Shown here: in pieces, positions 34,914-44,597 of the stretch
Position numbering within the stretch: the stretch's first letter is position 1
Layout of the letters: the number at the start of each line of letters is the position of its first letter
Assembly: GCF_001594015.1 (NCBI RefSeq)
Contig: NZ_LTBC01000001.1
Location: forward strand, 186,001 to 250,000
Origin: Moorella mulderi DSM 14980
GTDB lineage: Bacteria; Bacillota; DSM-521; Neomoorellales; Neomoorellaceae
Reading direction: 5' to 3'
DNA: 64,000 nt
The notes under the pieces: generated by a model
Databases searched by the model: none
Told to the model about the DNA's origin: nothing
The model's input: the letters and a program-made list of their open reading frames with translations, nothing else
Position numbers and translations under genes: made by a program

Positions 34914-35842
34914 AGGACCTGCTGCCCGTCAACCCTGAGCTGTGGCTGCAGGAGAATGCCGTCCAGGTGGCTGGGAGCTTCTACCTGGCCGCCAAAGGTA
35001 CTGTTATCGCCTAGGGCAATATGCACGGTACCCCGGACCTTCTCATCTTCCAGGACGTTGCCTGTCAGCCTGGCCAGGGGATTTAGCCCTATGCCCAGCT
35101 CGGCGATGTTGCGGCTGGCCGGGCCATAGCGGGTGAAAATATCTTCTAGCAGGCGGGCTTCCCGGCCGCCGCCGACCGCAACGGCCTGCCCTGCTTCAAC
35201 TTTAATCCGCAGGGGCTTCTCTAAAACGCCGATCCCGGCCAGGGCCCCGTCAATAACCAGCAGCCCCGCCGCCGTACCTTCCACCGGGGCAATATAAGCC
35301 TCCCCCGCTGGCAGGTTACCAAAGCTGCCCGGACGGCGGTAGAGGCCGGTATCGGGGTAACCCTGGCGGCCGGCAATACTAAAGGTAAGATCCGTCCCTG
35401 CCGGCGTCGTCAGGTGGACCTCCTGGCCACGGGTCAGAATGGCCGCATAATGCTCACAATCTGCGGCCAGGGCTGTATAATCGACGGCCAGGGTGCGTTC
35501 CAGCATATCGGCTGTAGCGCCGGGCAAGGAGGCTATGCGGGCGCCGGCTGCGTTAGCCTCCCGGCGGGCGCGGGTATGGGACAGGGATCTGGAGGTAGCC
35601 AGGACGGCGACCTGGCTTTGCCGCATGGCCGCCGCCACCATGGCCGGCGGTTCCTGGCCGTGGTTATCCCGCGGCAGCATGGTGATGATGGCCGCTTCGG
35701 CTTTTAACTCCCGGGCGGCCTGGAAGAAGGCATCACCAATGGTCTGGAGAACAGTATCGGTAACAACGAGGACTGTATCTCCGGCCCTGACCGCCAGGCA
35801 CTCCGCAAGGGCCAGGCGGCAGGCTGAAGCTAGATCAGGCAT
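34910..35842 (-). CDS. M29-like aminopeptidase
   Basis: A 310-residue protein related to the thermophilic M29 leucyl aminopeptidases (AmpS/AmpT). The metal-ligand regions are recognisable: GEAYIAPVEGTA, NIAELGIGLNPLARLTG, HIALGDNSTFGG and SHLDGIL with the final His-x-Asp. It is shorter than classical M29 enzymes (about 410), in line with a subgroup common in clostridia. It probably removes N-terminal residues from peptides in the cytoplasm. Confidence 0.82.
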   Translation of the reverse strand: MPDLASACRLALAECLAVRAGDTVLVVTDTVLQTIGDAFFQAARELKAEAAIITMLPRDNHGQEPPAMVAAAMRQSQVAVLATSRSLSHTRARREANAAGARIASLPGATADMLERTLAVDYTALAADCEHYAAILTRGQEVHLTTPAGTDLTFSIAGRQGYPDTGLYRRPGSFGNLPAGEAYIAPVEGTAAGLLVIDGALAGIGVLEKPLRIKVEAGQAVAVGGGREARLLEDIFTRYGPASRNIAELGIGLNPLARLTGNVLEDEKVRGTVHIALGDNSTFGGQVEAPSHLDGILLQPQLRVDGQQVL

Positions 35843-35908
35843 GTTAACAACTCCTTCATAAATGGCTCTTTCGCAGGCTGGCTTTGTTTTCGCCGCGCTC
35901 CCTGGTCG

Positions 35909-36910
35909 TCAATCCCTTACAATGGCCAGCTCATTTCCGCAGGCGCGGCAGGCGCGCCCTGCCAGGCCCGGCAGGGAAACATGATAGCCCGTGCGGCGGA
36001 TGACCAGCTCGCCACAGGCCGGGCAATAGGTGTTGCTGGCCTCCGGGTCGGCCACATTGCCCAGGTAAACATAATGCAAGTGCTGCCGGGCCATTTCCCA
36101 GGTGCGGCGCATGGTCGCCAGGGGCGTCGGCGGCGCCTGCAGGCGGTACTGGGGAAAGTAGCGAGAAAAGTGCAGGGGCGTATCTACTCCTAACTTATCC
36201 GCCACCCATTTTACCAGCTCAGCCAGCTCCTCCGGGTCGTCGTTTAAGCCGGTCACCAGCAGCGTGGTTATCTCCACATGGCTGCCGGCCGCAACTATCG
36301 CCGCCGCCGTCTCGAGGACGGGCCGGTAGTCGCCATGGACGACTTTACGGTAAAATTCCAGGCTGAAACCCTTGAAATCAATATTCCAGGCATCAATCCA
36401 GGGCAGGAGTTCGGCCAGGGGTTCCGGCCGGATAAAGCCGTTGGTTACCATGACATTCTTCAGCCCCGCTTCCCGGGCCAGCCGGGCTGTATCCAGGACA
36501 AACTCAAACCACACCAGGGGTTCGGAATAGGTATAGGCTATCCCCAGGCTGTCTACTTCCCGGGCCTTCAGGACCAGGTCCTCCGGGGTAATAGCTACCG
36601 TCTCCGGCTCTTCCTGGGCTATCTCCCAGTTCTGGCAGAACTCACAGCGAAAATTGCAGCCCACCGTCCCGGCCGAAAGGATGAGACTCCCGGGATAAAA
36701 ATGATAGAGGGGTTTTTTTTCAATGGGATCCAGGGCCAGGGAGGAACAGCGGCCGTAGTTGCGGGTATAAAGGCGCCCCTCCCGGTTTTCCCGCACCCGG
36801 CAAATGCCCCGGCCGCCGGGGGCGATGACGCAGGTATGGGGGCAGAGGCGGCATTCCACCTTCTCCCCGGGTAACTTTACATAATATAAGGCTTCCGTAA
36901 CGCCAGTCAC
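35909..36910 (-). CDS. amrS: AmmeMemoRadiSam system radical SAM enzyme
   Basis: A 333-residue radical SAM protein. The cluster motif CNFRCEFC (Cys85, 89, 92) follows an N-terminal Cys-rich segment (CRLCPHTC, GICRVRENREG) and there is a C-terminal CPACG/CRACG pair, as in the PflA-like AmrS family. The reaction is not known. GTG 36910 is the start. It directly follows the Memo-AMMECR1 fusion gene with a 24-base gap, the standard neighbourhood of this three-part system. Confidence 0.92.
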   Translation of the reverse strand: MTGVTEALYYVKLPGEKVECRLCPHTCVIAPGGRGICRVRENREGRLYTRNYGRCSSLALDPIEKKPLYHFYPGSLILSAGTVGCNFRCEFCQNWEIAQEEPETVAITPEDLVLKAREVDSLGIAYTYSEPLVWFEFVLDTARLAREAGLKNVMVTNGFIRPEPLAELLPWIDAWNIDFKGFSLEFYRKVVHGDYRPVLETAAAIVAAGSHVEITTLLVTGLNDDPEELAELVKWVADKLGVDTPLHFSRYFPQYRLQAPPTPLATMRRTWEMARQHLHYVYLGNVADPEASNTYCPACGELVIRRTGYHVSLPGLAGRACRACGNELAIVRD

Positions 36911-36934
36911 CGGCTTATCTGCCTCCTGCCTCCG

Positions 36935-38311
36935 TTAATGGTAGCGTGTAACCTTAAATCTTTCTATTTGATATGGTTCATCGGGGCCGATGCCGCCCTT
37001 CTGGCGGGCAATGGCCACCTGCTCCTCGACGGTATCAATACCCTCCAGGTCGGGGAGGAGCAGTCCCCGCCGCCGGCCGCGGCTGACGATGACGCCGTAG
37101 ACTTTGGGGTCCAGGTCCGCCAGGGTGGCCGGTTCGGGTTCGCTCAAAACGTCTACTGAATACTGGAGTTCCGGCAGTTCGTCTACTGTGACCGGGGGAA
37201 AACGGGGGTCTTCCAGGCCGGCTGCCAGGGCGTTGTAAATAATCTCCTCGGCCAGGTTGGTCCTGGTAGGGCCGATGGTACCGATACATCCCCTTAAGCT
37301 GCCGTGCTTCTTTATAGACACAAAAGCACCGGCCCGGCCGGCCAGTTCCGGGGGCAGGGGTTCGGGAACGGGCAGCACCTTGCCAGTCCGCAGGTAATAC
37401 TCCAGGCTCTGGCGGGCCAGGCGCACCGGCAGCGACTCCGCTACCGGTTTCTTATCTTTAGCCAGCAGGCTCCGTTCTGGAGCTTCCCCTACAGGCTCCA
37501 GGTGGGCCACCAGGTAACCGACGCCGAAGGGGCCTTCGTAGGACAAAACTTCCCCCCGTACTTCATAGCCGTCCAGGGCCCCCAGGCCCATGATAAAGGA
37601 ACGCAGGCCGCACTCGCCGGCTTTTTCCGCCAGTTCTTCCGGTATGGCCAGGATGCCCTCCACGTCCACGGCCGCAAGGAGCTCCTTCACCCTTGCATCA
37701 AAATCTTTTCCCCGGGGATCATACCCTGCCGGCGCCCCGGGCAACAGCCGGTGGGACAGATCACCGCTGGCCACCAGCAGGACCCGGTGCGGGCTGGCCG
37801 CAACCGCCCGGGCCAGGGCGGCACCAAAGGTATAGAGCTGCTGCCGCTGCAGGAAGGCCATGCCCATGGCTACCAGGGGGGTATCGATGCCTGCCTGGCG
37901 CAAAAAATAGAGGGGCACCATCATGCCGTGGTCCAGTTCCGGAGTTAAGCCGTAACGCCGGCAGGCGGCAGCGTCGAGCCAGGCCACCGGCAACCCGGCT
38001 TCCCGGGCTGCATCAGCTATGTCCCGGCTGAGCTCCAGGTCCAGGCGATAAGTAAACTTGACTTCCCCGGCTCTAAAGGCCGCCAGATCACCCTTTAGCT
38101 GCCCAGTGGCCCAAAGTCCTACAGCGTCGCGGAAAACCGGCCCGTGAGGGGAAATAATGACTACCACCTCCGGGCGGCGGGCGGCAAGTTTTGCTGCCAG
38201 TTCTTTAACCGCCGTAACTGTAGCAGTAATTCTGGCCACCTCGCCGCGCCCAACCTCCGGGACCATAACAGGTGGGTGGGGCATAAAGGCCACATCCAGT
38301 AACCGTCCCAT
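36935..38311 (-). CDS. AmmeMemoRadiSam proteins B and A, fused (Memo-AMMECR1)
   Basis: A 458-residue fusion. Residues 1 to about 270 are a Memo/LigB-type domain related to extradiol dioxygenases ([35 protein letters not shown]). Residues from about 290 are an AMMECR1 domain with the invariant [13 protein letters not shown] and [23 protein letters not shown]. Fused or separate, these two domains travel with the radical SAM gene downstream across bacteria and archaea, pointing to one pathway, still undefined. ATG 38311 follows AAGGGGTGA. Confidence 0.92.
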   Translation of the reverse strand: MGRLLDVAFMPHPPVMVPEVGRGEVARITATVTAVKELAAKLAARRPEVVVIISPHGPVFRDAVGLWATGQLKGDLAAFRAGEVKFTYRLDLELSRDIADAAREAGLPVAWLDAAACRRYGLTPELDHGMMVPLYFLRQAGIDTPLVAMGMAFLQRQQLYTFGAALARAVAASPHRVLLVASGDLSHRLLPGAPAGYDPRGKDFDARVKELLAAVDVEGILAIPEELAEKAGECGLRSFIMGLGALDGYEVRGEVLSYEGPFGVGYLVAHLEPVGEAPERSLLAKDKKPVAESLPVRLARQSLEYYLRTGKVLPVPEPLPPELAGRAGAFVSIKKHGSLRGCIGTIGPTRTNLAEEIIYNALAAGLEDPRFPPVTVDELPELQYSVDVLSEPEPATLADLDPKVYGVIVSRGRRRGLLLPDLEGIDTVEEQVAIARQKGGIGPDEPYQIERFKVTRYH

Positions 38312-38570
38312 ACAATCACCCCTTTTTTAATATAGCCCGGCGCCCATCCTTTCATGTAACTGCTTCCAGCCCGGGTCTTCCCTTCAAAATTAACTTTACC
38401 ACACCCACCAGCATTTTGACAGGGGGTGAAGGCCTGGCGCCATTTGCTATTGTGCCGGTGGCGGTAATTACGTTACAATAAAAGGGAATAAGCTGGCTAA
38501 GCGCACGCTGCTGTTTCCGGCAACCCGGTGGCAGGTTTAAATCAATTTGCCTTCCCGGAGGTGACAGGAA

Positions 38571-40277
38571 ATGCCTCTTTTCATATCCCTGGTTGAACGG
38601 ATGAGTGTAGTTATAACCCTGGCCTTTATCCTGAGCCGTTCCCGGACATTCCGGAAACTGCTCCAGGAGCAGGCCAGTTCTCACCAAAAATTACTTTTAA
38701 TTCTGGTCTTTGGCCTGCTGGGGATCTTCGGCAGCTATGCCGGCATCCCCATCCAGGATGCCCTGGCCAACTCCCGGGTCATTGCCCCCATGGTCGGCGG
38801 GCTGTTTGGTGGTCCCCTGGTTGGTTTCCTCGCCGGGCTTATTGCCGGCGGCCACCGTTTTTTTATGGGGGGCTTTACGGCCCTGGCCTGTGGCGTTTCC
38901 ACCACTGTCGAAGGCCTGCTGGGGGGCCTGGTGGCCCGGGCCTACCGCCGGCGCCCTTTGCCCTGGCCGGTGGCCTTTGCTGCCGGTTTTGTTGCTGAAG
39001 CCCTGCAGATGCTGATTATCTTAGCCCTGGCGCGGCCTTTTACCGCCGCCTGGAGCCTGGTCAAGGTCATCGCCTGGCCCATGATGCTGGTTAATGCCAG
39101 CGGTATTGCCCTGGCGGTAATCATTATCCAGAGTGTACTCCGGGAGCAGGAGCTGGCCGGCGCCGTCCAGGCCCAGAAGGCCTTAAAGATTGCCAACAAG
39201 ACCTTGCCGTACTTACGCCAGGGTCTAAATGCGGATTCCGCCCGCCAGGCAGCCGCTATTATTATGGAAATTACCGGCCTGGAGGCTGTAGCCATTACCA
39301 GCGGCGATGAGATCCTGGCCCACGTCGGTGCCGGGAGCGATCACCACCGCCAGGGCCAGAAGGTCCTGACCAACGCCACCCGCCAGGCCCTGGACACCGG
39401 CAAAATCCAGGTGGCCCAGACGGGTGCAGAAATCGGCTGCCACCACCAGGATTGCCCCTTAAGGGCAGCCGTAGTTGTCCCCCTGGAGTCGCGGGGCAAG
39501 GTAATCGGCACCTTAAAGCTCTACCATACCCGGGCCAATGCCGTTGGCCCCCTGGACCTGGAGCTGGCCGCCGGCCTGGGCCACCTCTTCTCCACCCAGC
39601 TGGAACTGGCGGAAATTGACCGGCAGGAACAACTGGTTGCCAAAGCCGAAATCCGGGCCCTGCAGTCCCAGATCAACCCCCACTTTTTGTTTAATGCCCT
39701 GAACACCATCATGTCCGTCTGCCGCCTGGACCCGGAAAAGGCGCGGCAGCTCCTGGGCTACCTGGGGGACTTTTTCCGCCGCAACCTGCAGCACCCGGAG
39801 CGGCCGGTCACCCTGGCTACGGAAATTGAGTATGTACGTTCTTACCTGGCCATTGAGAAGGCCCGCTTCGGCTCCCGCCTGGAGGTAACCATTGATGTCG
39901 AGCCCGGAGTGGCCCATTACCTGTTACCGGCCCTGACCCTCCAGCCCCTGGTGGAAAACGCCGTCAAGCACGGCCTTTTACCCCGCCGGGAAGGAGGACA
40001 GGTAACCATCACCGCCCGGGAGGTAAACGGCGAGGCCCGGATAACAGTTAGTGACAATGGTGTGGGTATAGATTTAAACAAGGTAACCGGTTTATTAGCG
40101 GGTAACCAGGCCAATAGTAATAATGTTGGCCTGCTTAACGTCCACGAGCGCCTGCGCCTGCTCTACGGCCCGGAATATGGCCTCCGCTTTAGCCTGAATC
40201 CGGGAGGTGGTACGCGAGTGGAATTCTCCCTGCCCCGGCAGAGCCAGGCAGCTTTCAAGGAAGGGGTTGCCAGTTGA
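38571..40277 (+). CDS. LytS-family sensor histidine kinase
   Basis: A 568-residue kinase: an N-terminal 5TM-Lyt membrane sensor (about 1-190, with GLFGGPLVGFLAGLIAGGHRF), a GAF-like domain (about 205-345), then the His_kinase domain with QSQINPHFLFNALNTI and a C-terminal ATPase (LQPLVENAVKHGL, SDNGVGI). Architecture and length match BtsS (YehU) and LytS, which sense pyruvate or membrane state. It overlaps the response regulator gene by four bases and is followed by a CstA-type transporter, so pyruvate or another small acid is the likely signal (inference). GGAGGTGA precedes the ATG. Confidence 0.93.
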   Translation: MPLFISLVERMSVVITLAFILSRSRTFRKLLQEQASSHQKLLLILVFGLLGIFGSYAGIPIQDALANSRVIAPMVGGLFGGPLVGFLAGLIAGGHRFFMGGFTALACGVSTTVEGLLGGLVARAYRRRPLPWPVAFAAGFVAEALQMLIILALARPFTAAWSLVKVIAWPMMLVNASGIALAVIIIQSVLREQELAGAVQAQKALKIANKTLPYLRQGLNADSARQAAAIIMEITGLEAVAITSGDEILAHVGAGSDHHRQGQKVLTNATRQALDTGKIQVAQTGAEIGCHHQDCPLRAAVVVPLESRGKVIGTLKLYHTRANAVGPLDLELAAGLGHLFSTQLELAEIDRQEQLVAKAEIRALQSQINPHFLFNALNTIMSVCRLDPEKARQLLGYLGDFFRRNLQHPERPVTLATEIEYVRSYLAIEKARFGSRLEVTIDVEPGVAHYLLPALTLQPLVENAVKHGLLPRREGGQVTITAREVNGEARITVSDNGVGIDLNKVTGLLAGNQANSNNVGLLNVHERLRLLYGPEYGLRFSLNPGGGTRVEFSLPRQSQAAFKEGVAS

Positions 40278-41023
40278 TCAAGGCCCTCATCGTCGACGAC
40301 GAAGAACCGGCCCGCCAGGAACTACGTTATTATATTGAACGGGATGCCAACTTTACGGTCTGCGGGGAGGCTGCCGGGGGCAGCGAGGCCCTGGAACTAG
40401 CCTCTTTCCTGCAGCCGGACGTTGTTTTCCTGGATATCGAACTCTGGGACCTGGACGGGGTAGAGGTGGCGCGGCTGCTTTTAAAGCAGCCCCGTCCCCC
40501 CTTAATCATCTTTGCCACTGCCTATGACGCCTACGCCATCGAGGCCTTTGAACTCAATGCTGTCGATTACCTGTTAAAGCCCTTCACGGCCGAAAGGGTG
40601 GCCACCACCCTGGCCCGGGTGCGCCAGTTGCTCCAGCAACATGAAACCCCACCCCTGGCCAGCCTCCTGCGCCACCTGGCGACCACCCGCAAGACTACCA
40701 AGGTGGCTGCCTGGAAAGAAGACCGGCTGCTGGTTATCGACCCGGGGGAAATTATCTATGCCGAAGCCCGGGGCCACCAGGTGCTCCTGAAAACTAACCA
40801 GGGCGCTTTGCGATTTCCCGGTACCCTGCAGGAACTGGAAGACAAGCTGGACAGGGGTTTCTTAAGGGTCCACCGCAGTTTTATTGTCAACCTTGACCTG
40901 GTGCGGGAAGTAGTCCCCTATTTCCACGGCACCTACCACCTGCTGCTCAAGGACCAGGAAAAAACCGAAATACCCGTCGGCCGCACCTATCTCAAGGACG
41001 TGCGGACTATCCTCGGCTTTTAA
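40274..41023 (+). CDS. LytTR-family response regulator
   Basis: A 249-residue regulator: receiver domain with phosphoacceptor Asp54 in FLDIELWDLDG and the conserved FATAYDAYAIEAFELNAVDY end, and a C-terminal LytTR DNA-binding domain (YAEARGHQVLLKTNQG, FLRVHRSFIVNL). It should bind direct repeats upstream of the cstA-like gene that follows after 117 bases. Co-translated with the kinase. Confidence 0.95.
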   Translation: MIKALIVDDEEPARQELRYYIERDANFTVCGEAAGGSEALELASFLQPDVVFLDIELWDLDGVEVARLLLKQPRPPLIIFATAYDAYAIEAFELNAVDYLLKPFTAERVATTLARVRQLLQQHETPPLASLLRHLATTRKTTKVAAWKEDRLLVIDPGEIIYAEARGHQVLLKTNQGALRFPGTLQELEDKLDRGFLRVHRSFIVNLDLVREVVPYFHGTYHLLLKDQEKTEIPVGRTYLKDVRTILGF

Positions 41024-41034
41024 GTTCTCCCGGC

Positions 41035-41062
41035 GCCGTTCAGGCATCAATAGCGTCGTTGG
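41035..41062 (+). promoter_or_regulatory. Candidate LytTR direct repeat upstream of the cstA-like gene
   Basis: GCCGTTCA (41035-41042) and GTCGTTGG (41055-41062) are imperfect copies with a 20-base period, the right scale for LytTR dimers two helical turns apart. Only five of eight bases agree, so this is weak. Confidence 0.3.
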
Positions 41063-41140
41063 GGCAATATTAATGGTTGCTTCCTCCCTCTGGCCTTAAA
41101 ATTTTAAATAAATAATCAAACAGGGGAGGTTACAGCAATC

Positions 41141-42583
41141 ATGATAACTTTCTGGGTATCCATCGTCATCCTGGTGGTGGGCTACTTCCTTTACGGCACT
41201 TTTGTCGAGAGGGTCTTTGCCCCCCAGGAACAGCGCCCCACCCCGGCAGTAAGGCTCAACGACGGCGTTGACTATGTGCCCATGGACTGGAAAAGGGATT
41301 TCCTGATCCAGCTCTTAAACATTGCCGGCCTGGGGCCCATTTTCGGCGCCATCCAGGGGGCCCTGTGGGGACCGGTGGCCTTTATCTGGATCGTCCTGGG
41401 CGGTATTTTTGCCGGCGCCGTCCATGATTACCTCGTCGGCATGCTCTCCGTGCGCCACGACGGCGCCAACCTGCCGGCCATTGTCGGCAATTACCTTGGC
41501 TCCAAGATGAAACAGTTCGTTAACATTTTTACCGTCATCGTCCTGATCCTGGTTGGAACCGTCTTTATGACCGGCCCGGCCCAGCTCCTGACCAGGCTTA
41601 CTCCTGAAAGTCTAAATTACACCTTCTGGCTCGGCGTTATTTTAGTCTATTACTTGCTGGCGACAATTTTGCCCATTGATAAAATTATCGGCAGGATTTA
41701 TCCCCTCTTTGGCGCCGTCCTGATTATCATGGCCGTAGGGATTGTCGGTGGGATTATGGTTAAGGGGTATCATATTCCTGAGTTAACCCTGGCCAACCTG
41801 CATCCCCAGGGAGCGCCCCTGTGGCCCCTGCTCTTTATCACCATCGCCTGCGGCGCCATCAGCGGCTTCCACGCCACCCAGTCGCCTATAATCGCCCGCT
41901 GCCTGGAAAATGAGCGTTATGGCCGCCGGGTCTTTTACGGGGCCATGATTGTTGAGTCGATTATCGCCCTTATCTGGGCCGCTGCTGCCATGACTTTCTT
42001 TGGCGGCACCAACGGCCTGGCTAACGGTTTGAAGAGCCTGGGCGGTCCGGCCGGTGTCGTCAACCAGGCCTCCTTTACCCTCCTGGGTACCATTGGCGGC
42101 GTCCTGGCCGTCCTGGGGGTTATCGTCCTGCCCGTCACCTCCGGTGATACCGCCTTCCGGGCAGCAAGGCTCACCATTGCCGAATTCCTGGGGTTAAAGC
42201 AGGGGCCCATAATTAACCGCTATAAAATTGCCATTCCCATCTTTACCATAGGTTTTATTTTGAGCCAGATTGACTTCACCATCGTGTGGCGTTACTTCGC
42301 CTGGTCCAACCAGACCCTGGCCATGATTGCCCTCTGGGCCGCCGCCGTCTACCTGGCCCGGCAGCGCAGCTTCCACTGGGTAGCCACCCTTCCGGCTACC
42401 TTCATGACAGCCGTCAGCATCACCTATATCCTCCAGGCGCCGGAAGGCCTGCACCTGGCTACCAGCATTTCCTACCCGGTAGGTATAGCCGCAGCCGCCC
42501 TGACCCTGCTGGCCTTCCTGTGGCAGGTTTACAGCCGGGAAGCTGTCTTAAGCGGCGCCAAGCCAAAACCGGAGACCAGGTAA
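41141..42583 (+). CDS. cstA: CstA-family carbon-starvation transporter
   Basis: A 480-residue membrane protein of the CstA/BtsT family, known carriers of pyruvate and peptides. It keeps the family core (NDGVDYVPMDWKRDFLIQL, AGLGPIFGAIQGALWGP, GGIFAGAVHDYLVGM, CGAISGFHATQSPIIARC) and ends after about 12-13 helices, as in the short Gram-positive form (E. coli CstA is about 700 residues). Upstream LytS/LytTR genes copy the E. coli btsSR-btsT arrangement, so pyruvate uptake under its own sensor is the best guess. GGGGAGG precedes the ATG. Strong terminator follows. Confidence 0.92.
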   Translation: MITFWVSIVILVVGYFLYGTFVERVFAPQEQRPTPAVRLNDGVDYVPMDWKRDFLIQLLNIAGLGPIFGAIQGALWGPVAFIWIVLGGIFAGAVHDYLVGMLSVRHDGANLPAIVGNYLGSKMKQFVNIFTVIVLILVGTVFMTGPAQLLTRLTPESLNYTFWLGVILVYYLLATILPIDKIIGRIYPLFGAVLIIMAVGIVGGIMVKGYHIPELTLANLHPQGAPLWPLLFITIACGAISGFHATQSPIIARCLENERYGRRVFYGAMIVESIIALIWAAAAMTFFGGTNGLANGLKSLGGPAGVVNQASFTLLGTIGGVLAVLGVIVLPVTSGDTAFRAARLTIAEFLGLKQGPIINRYKIAIPIFTIGFILSQIDFTIVWRYFAWSNQTLAMIALWAAAVYLARQRSFHWVATLPATFMTAVSITYILQAPEGLHLATSISYPVGIAAAALTLLAFLWQVYSREAVLSGAKPKPETR

Positions 42584-42592
42584 AGAAATTAA

Positions 42593-42626
42593 TCCCCGGG
42601 TTAAGCCCCTAACCCGGGGATTTTTA
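42593..42626. terminator. Bidirectional terminator between cstA and cwlD
   Basis: TCCCCGGGTTA (42593-42603) pairs with TAACCCGGGGA (42610-42620), followed by TTTTTAT on the plus strand and a T-poor but A/T run on the minus strand. Confidence 0.85.
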
Positions 42627-42665
42627 TATCTCCCGACCATCCTGGTCGCCCGTACCCCTCTGGCA

Positions 42666-43415
42666 TCAGGGGGCTTCCCTTTTTGCCTGGCTGGACTCCC
42701 CTTCAGCCCCGGGGCCTTTTCCCGCCAGGTAATTAACAACACCGGCATAGATGGCAAAGGCCATCTGGCGCTGGTAGTGGGGATCGGCCAGGAGCTTTTC
42801 TTCCCGGGGGTTGGAGATAAAGCCAACTTCTACAATAACTGCCGGGATCTTCTGGGTACGCAGGACAAAGGCATCAATACTTAAAGGCACCCGGTCGGTA
42901 TTGGCCAGGCGGCGCCTGATTTCAGCCTGGATGGCCTCAGCCAGTTTTTTCCCCTCCGGCGATTTGGGATCATAAAAGAGCTGGGCGCCCCTCTCCCGGC
43001 CGTCAAAGGCGTTGCAGTGGACGGAGATAAAGAGGTCAGCCTTGACCTTCTGGGCGAGCTTAACCCGTTCCACCAGGTCATCGCCGGATTCTCCTTCCTG
43101 GACGTTTTCATCCTGGCGGGTGAGGAAAACCCTGGCGCCGCCCTGGCTTAAAAATTCTGCCAGTCGCTGGCTGATAGCCAGGTTAATCCGGTCTTCCGGG
43201 GTTCCAGCCGGGCCTGTGGCTCCGGAATCAATCCCGCCGTGGCCGGGGTCGACCACCACCACCTGGTTGGCCACCGCCCAGGAAAGGGCCTGGATGGCCT
43301 GCTCCTCTTTCAGGCCCTGGTAGCGACTCCAGGCCAAAAATACAGCCATAACTACCAGTACGGCTGCCATAAACTTAAGGCTGCGCCGCCGGCGAACAAA
43401 TACCACCCGCGCCAT
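42666..43415 (-). CDS. cwlD: N-acetylmuramoyl-L-alanine amidase CwlD (spore germination)
   Basis: A 249-residue Amidase_3 protein with an N-terminal membrane anchor (residues 14-30). The zinc and catalytic motifs are VVVDPGHGGIDSGATG, the Glu in DRINLAISQRLAEFL, SVHCNAF and VIVEVGFISNPREEKLL. In sporulating Firmicutes CwlD starts conversion of cortex muramic acid to muramic lactam, required for germination; length and single-domain form fit CwlD rather than vegetative amidases. It supports a spore-forming host. ATG 43415 follows GGGGGAGG. Confidence 0.88.
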   Translation of the reverse strand: MARVVFVRRRRSLKFMAAVLVVMAVFLAWSRYQGLKEEQAIQALSWAVANQVVVVDPGHGGIDSGATGPAGTPEDRINLAISQRLAEFLSQGGARVFLTRQDENVQEGESGDDLVERVKLAQKVKADLFISVHCNAFDGRERGAQLFYDPKSPEGKKLAEAIQAEIRRRLANTDRVPLSIDAFVLRTQKIPAVIVEVGFISNPREEKLLADPHYQRQMAFAIYAGVVNYLAGKGPGAEGESSQAKREAP

Positions 43416-43606
43416 GAACCCCGCCTCCCCCCGTAAAAAATATGCCCCTGATTAATTCGTTAAACCAGGGAACTATTTCCTGCCGGGAGTAAAATAATTA
43501 ATCCTTGATCCTTGTTCCTTACATTGTTAAAATTAATTCTCAAGTAAAAGCGAAAATAAACCATCTAAGAAGTGAAAACGCTGGGAATACGAAGGGAAGA
43601 AACCGT

Positions 43607-44584
43607 GTGGCCGTAATCGTAGTCCAGGACCTGGTCAAGCGTTTTAACGACCTGGTGGCCGTCGCCGGGGTGACCTTTAACGTCGAAGAGGGGGAGATCT
43701 TCGGCTTTCTGGGGCCTAACGGCGCCGGTAAATCGACCACCATCAAAATGCTCTGTACCCTGCTCAAGCCCACCAGCGGCCGGGTCACCCTGGCCGGCTT
43801 TGATGTTGCCCGCCAGCCGGATGCCGTACGCCGTGCCATCGGCCTGGTTTTCCAGGACAACTCCCTGGACGACCGCCTGACAGCGGAAGAAAACTTGCGT
43901 TTCCACGGCCTCCTCTACGGCCTCTCCCGGTCGACCATCAAAGAGCGCATGGACGAAGTCCTGGCCATGGTGGATCTGGCCGGGCGCCGGCGGGATATCG
44001 TCCGCACCTTTTCCGGCGGCATGCGCCGGCGGCTGGAAATCGCCCGCGGCTTCCTGCACCACCCCAAAGTCCTTTTCCTGGATGAACCGACGGTCGGCCT
44101 GGACCCCCAGACCCGCAGCGCCATCTGGCAGCACATCCACCGCCTGCGCCGGGAGAAAAACATCACCATCTTTATGACCACCCACTACATGGACGAAGCG
44201 GAAAACTGCGACCGCATCGCCATCATTGACCATGGCCGCATCCAGGCCCTGGATACGCCGGATAACCTGAAACGCCGGCTGGGAGGCGATGTGGTTACCA
44301 TGATGACTGTTGATGACTCCCGCCTGCAGCAGGAGATTGCCGCCCGCTACGGCATCAAAGTCATTAAAGACGAAGAGGGCCTGCGCCTGCAGGTGGATGA
44401 CGGGGCTACCTTTATCCCCCGGGTGGCCGCCGATTTCCGGGGGCAGATTAACAGCATACATTTACGGCGCCCTACCCTGGATGACGTTTTCTTAAGCCTC
44501 ACCGGCCGGGCCATACGGGAAGATAAAGTCTCTTCCGCCGAGCTCATGCGCCTGAACCGCCGCCACGGCCGCCGGCGGCACTAA
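43607..44584 (+). CDS. ABC transporter ATP-binding protein, DrrA type
   Basis: About 325 residues. Walker A GPNGAGKSTTIKML, the Q-loop, signature SGGMRRRLEIARG and Walker B VLFLDEPTVGLD are intact, with a C-terminal DrrA-type regulatory segment. It powers export by the ABC-2 permease 14 bases downstream. I choose GTG 43607 after AAGGGAAG, which gives the normal DrrA N-terminus; an ATG at 43505 is in frame but adds an AT-rich, unsupported extension. Substrate unknown (drugs, polysaccharides or lipids in relatives). Confidence 0.9.
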   Translation: MAVIVVQDLVKRFNDLVAVAGVTFNVEEGEIFGFLGPNGAGKSTTIKMLCTLLKPTSGRVTLAGFDVARQPDAVRRAIGLVFQDNSLDDRLTAEENLRFHGLLYGLSRSTIKERMDEVLAMVDLAGRRRDIVRTFSGGMRRRLEIARGFLHHPKVLFLDEPTVGLDPQTRSAIWQHIHRLRREKNITIFMTTHYMDEAENCDRIAIIDHGRIQALDTPDNLKRRLGGDVVTMMTVDDSRLQQEIAARYGIKVIKDEEGLRLQVDDGATFIPRVAADFRGQINSIHLRRPTLDDVFLSLTGRAIREDKVSSAELMRLNRRHGRRRH

Positions 44585-44597
44585 GGAGGAAAATCCC

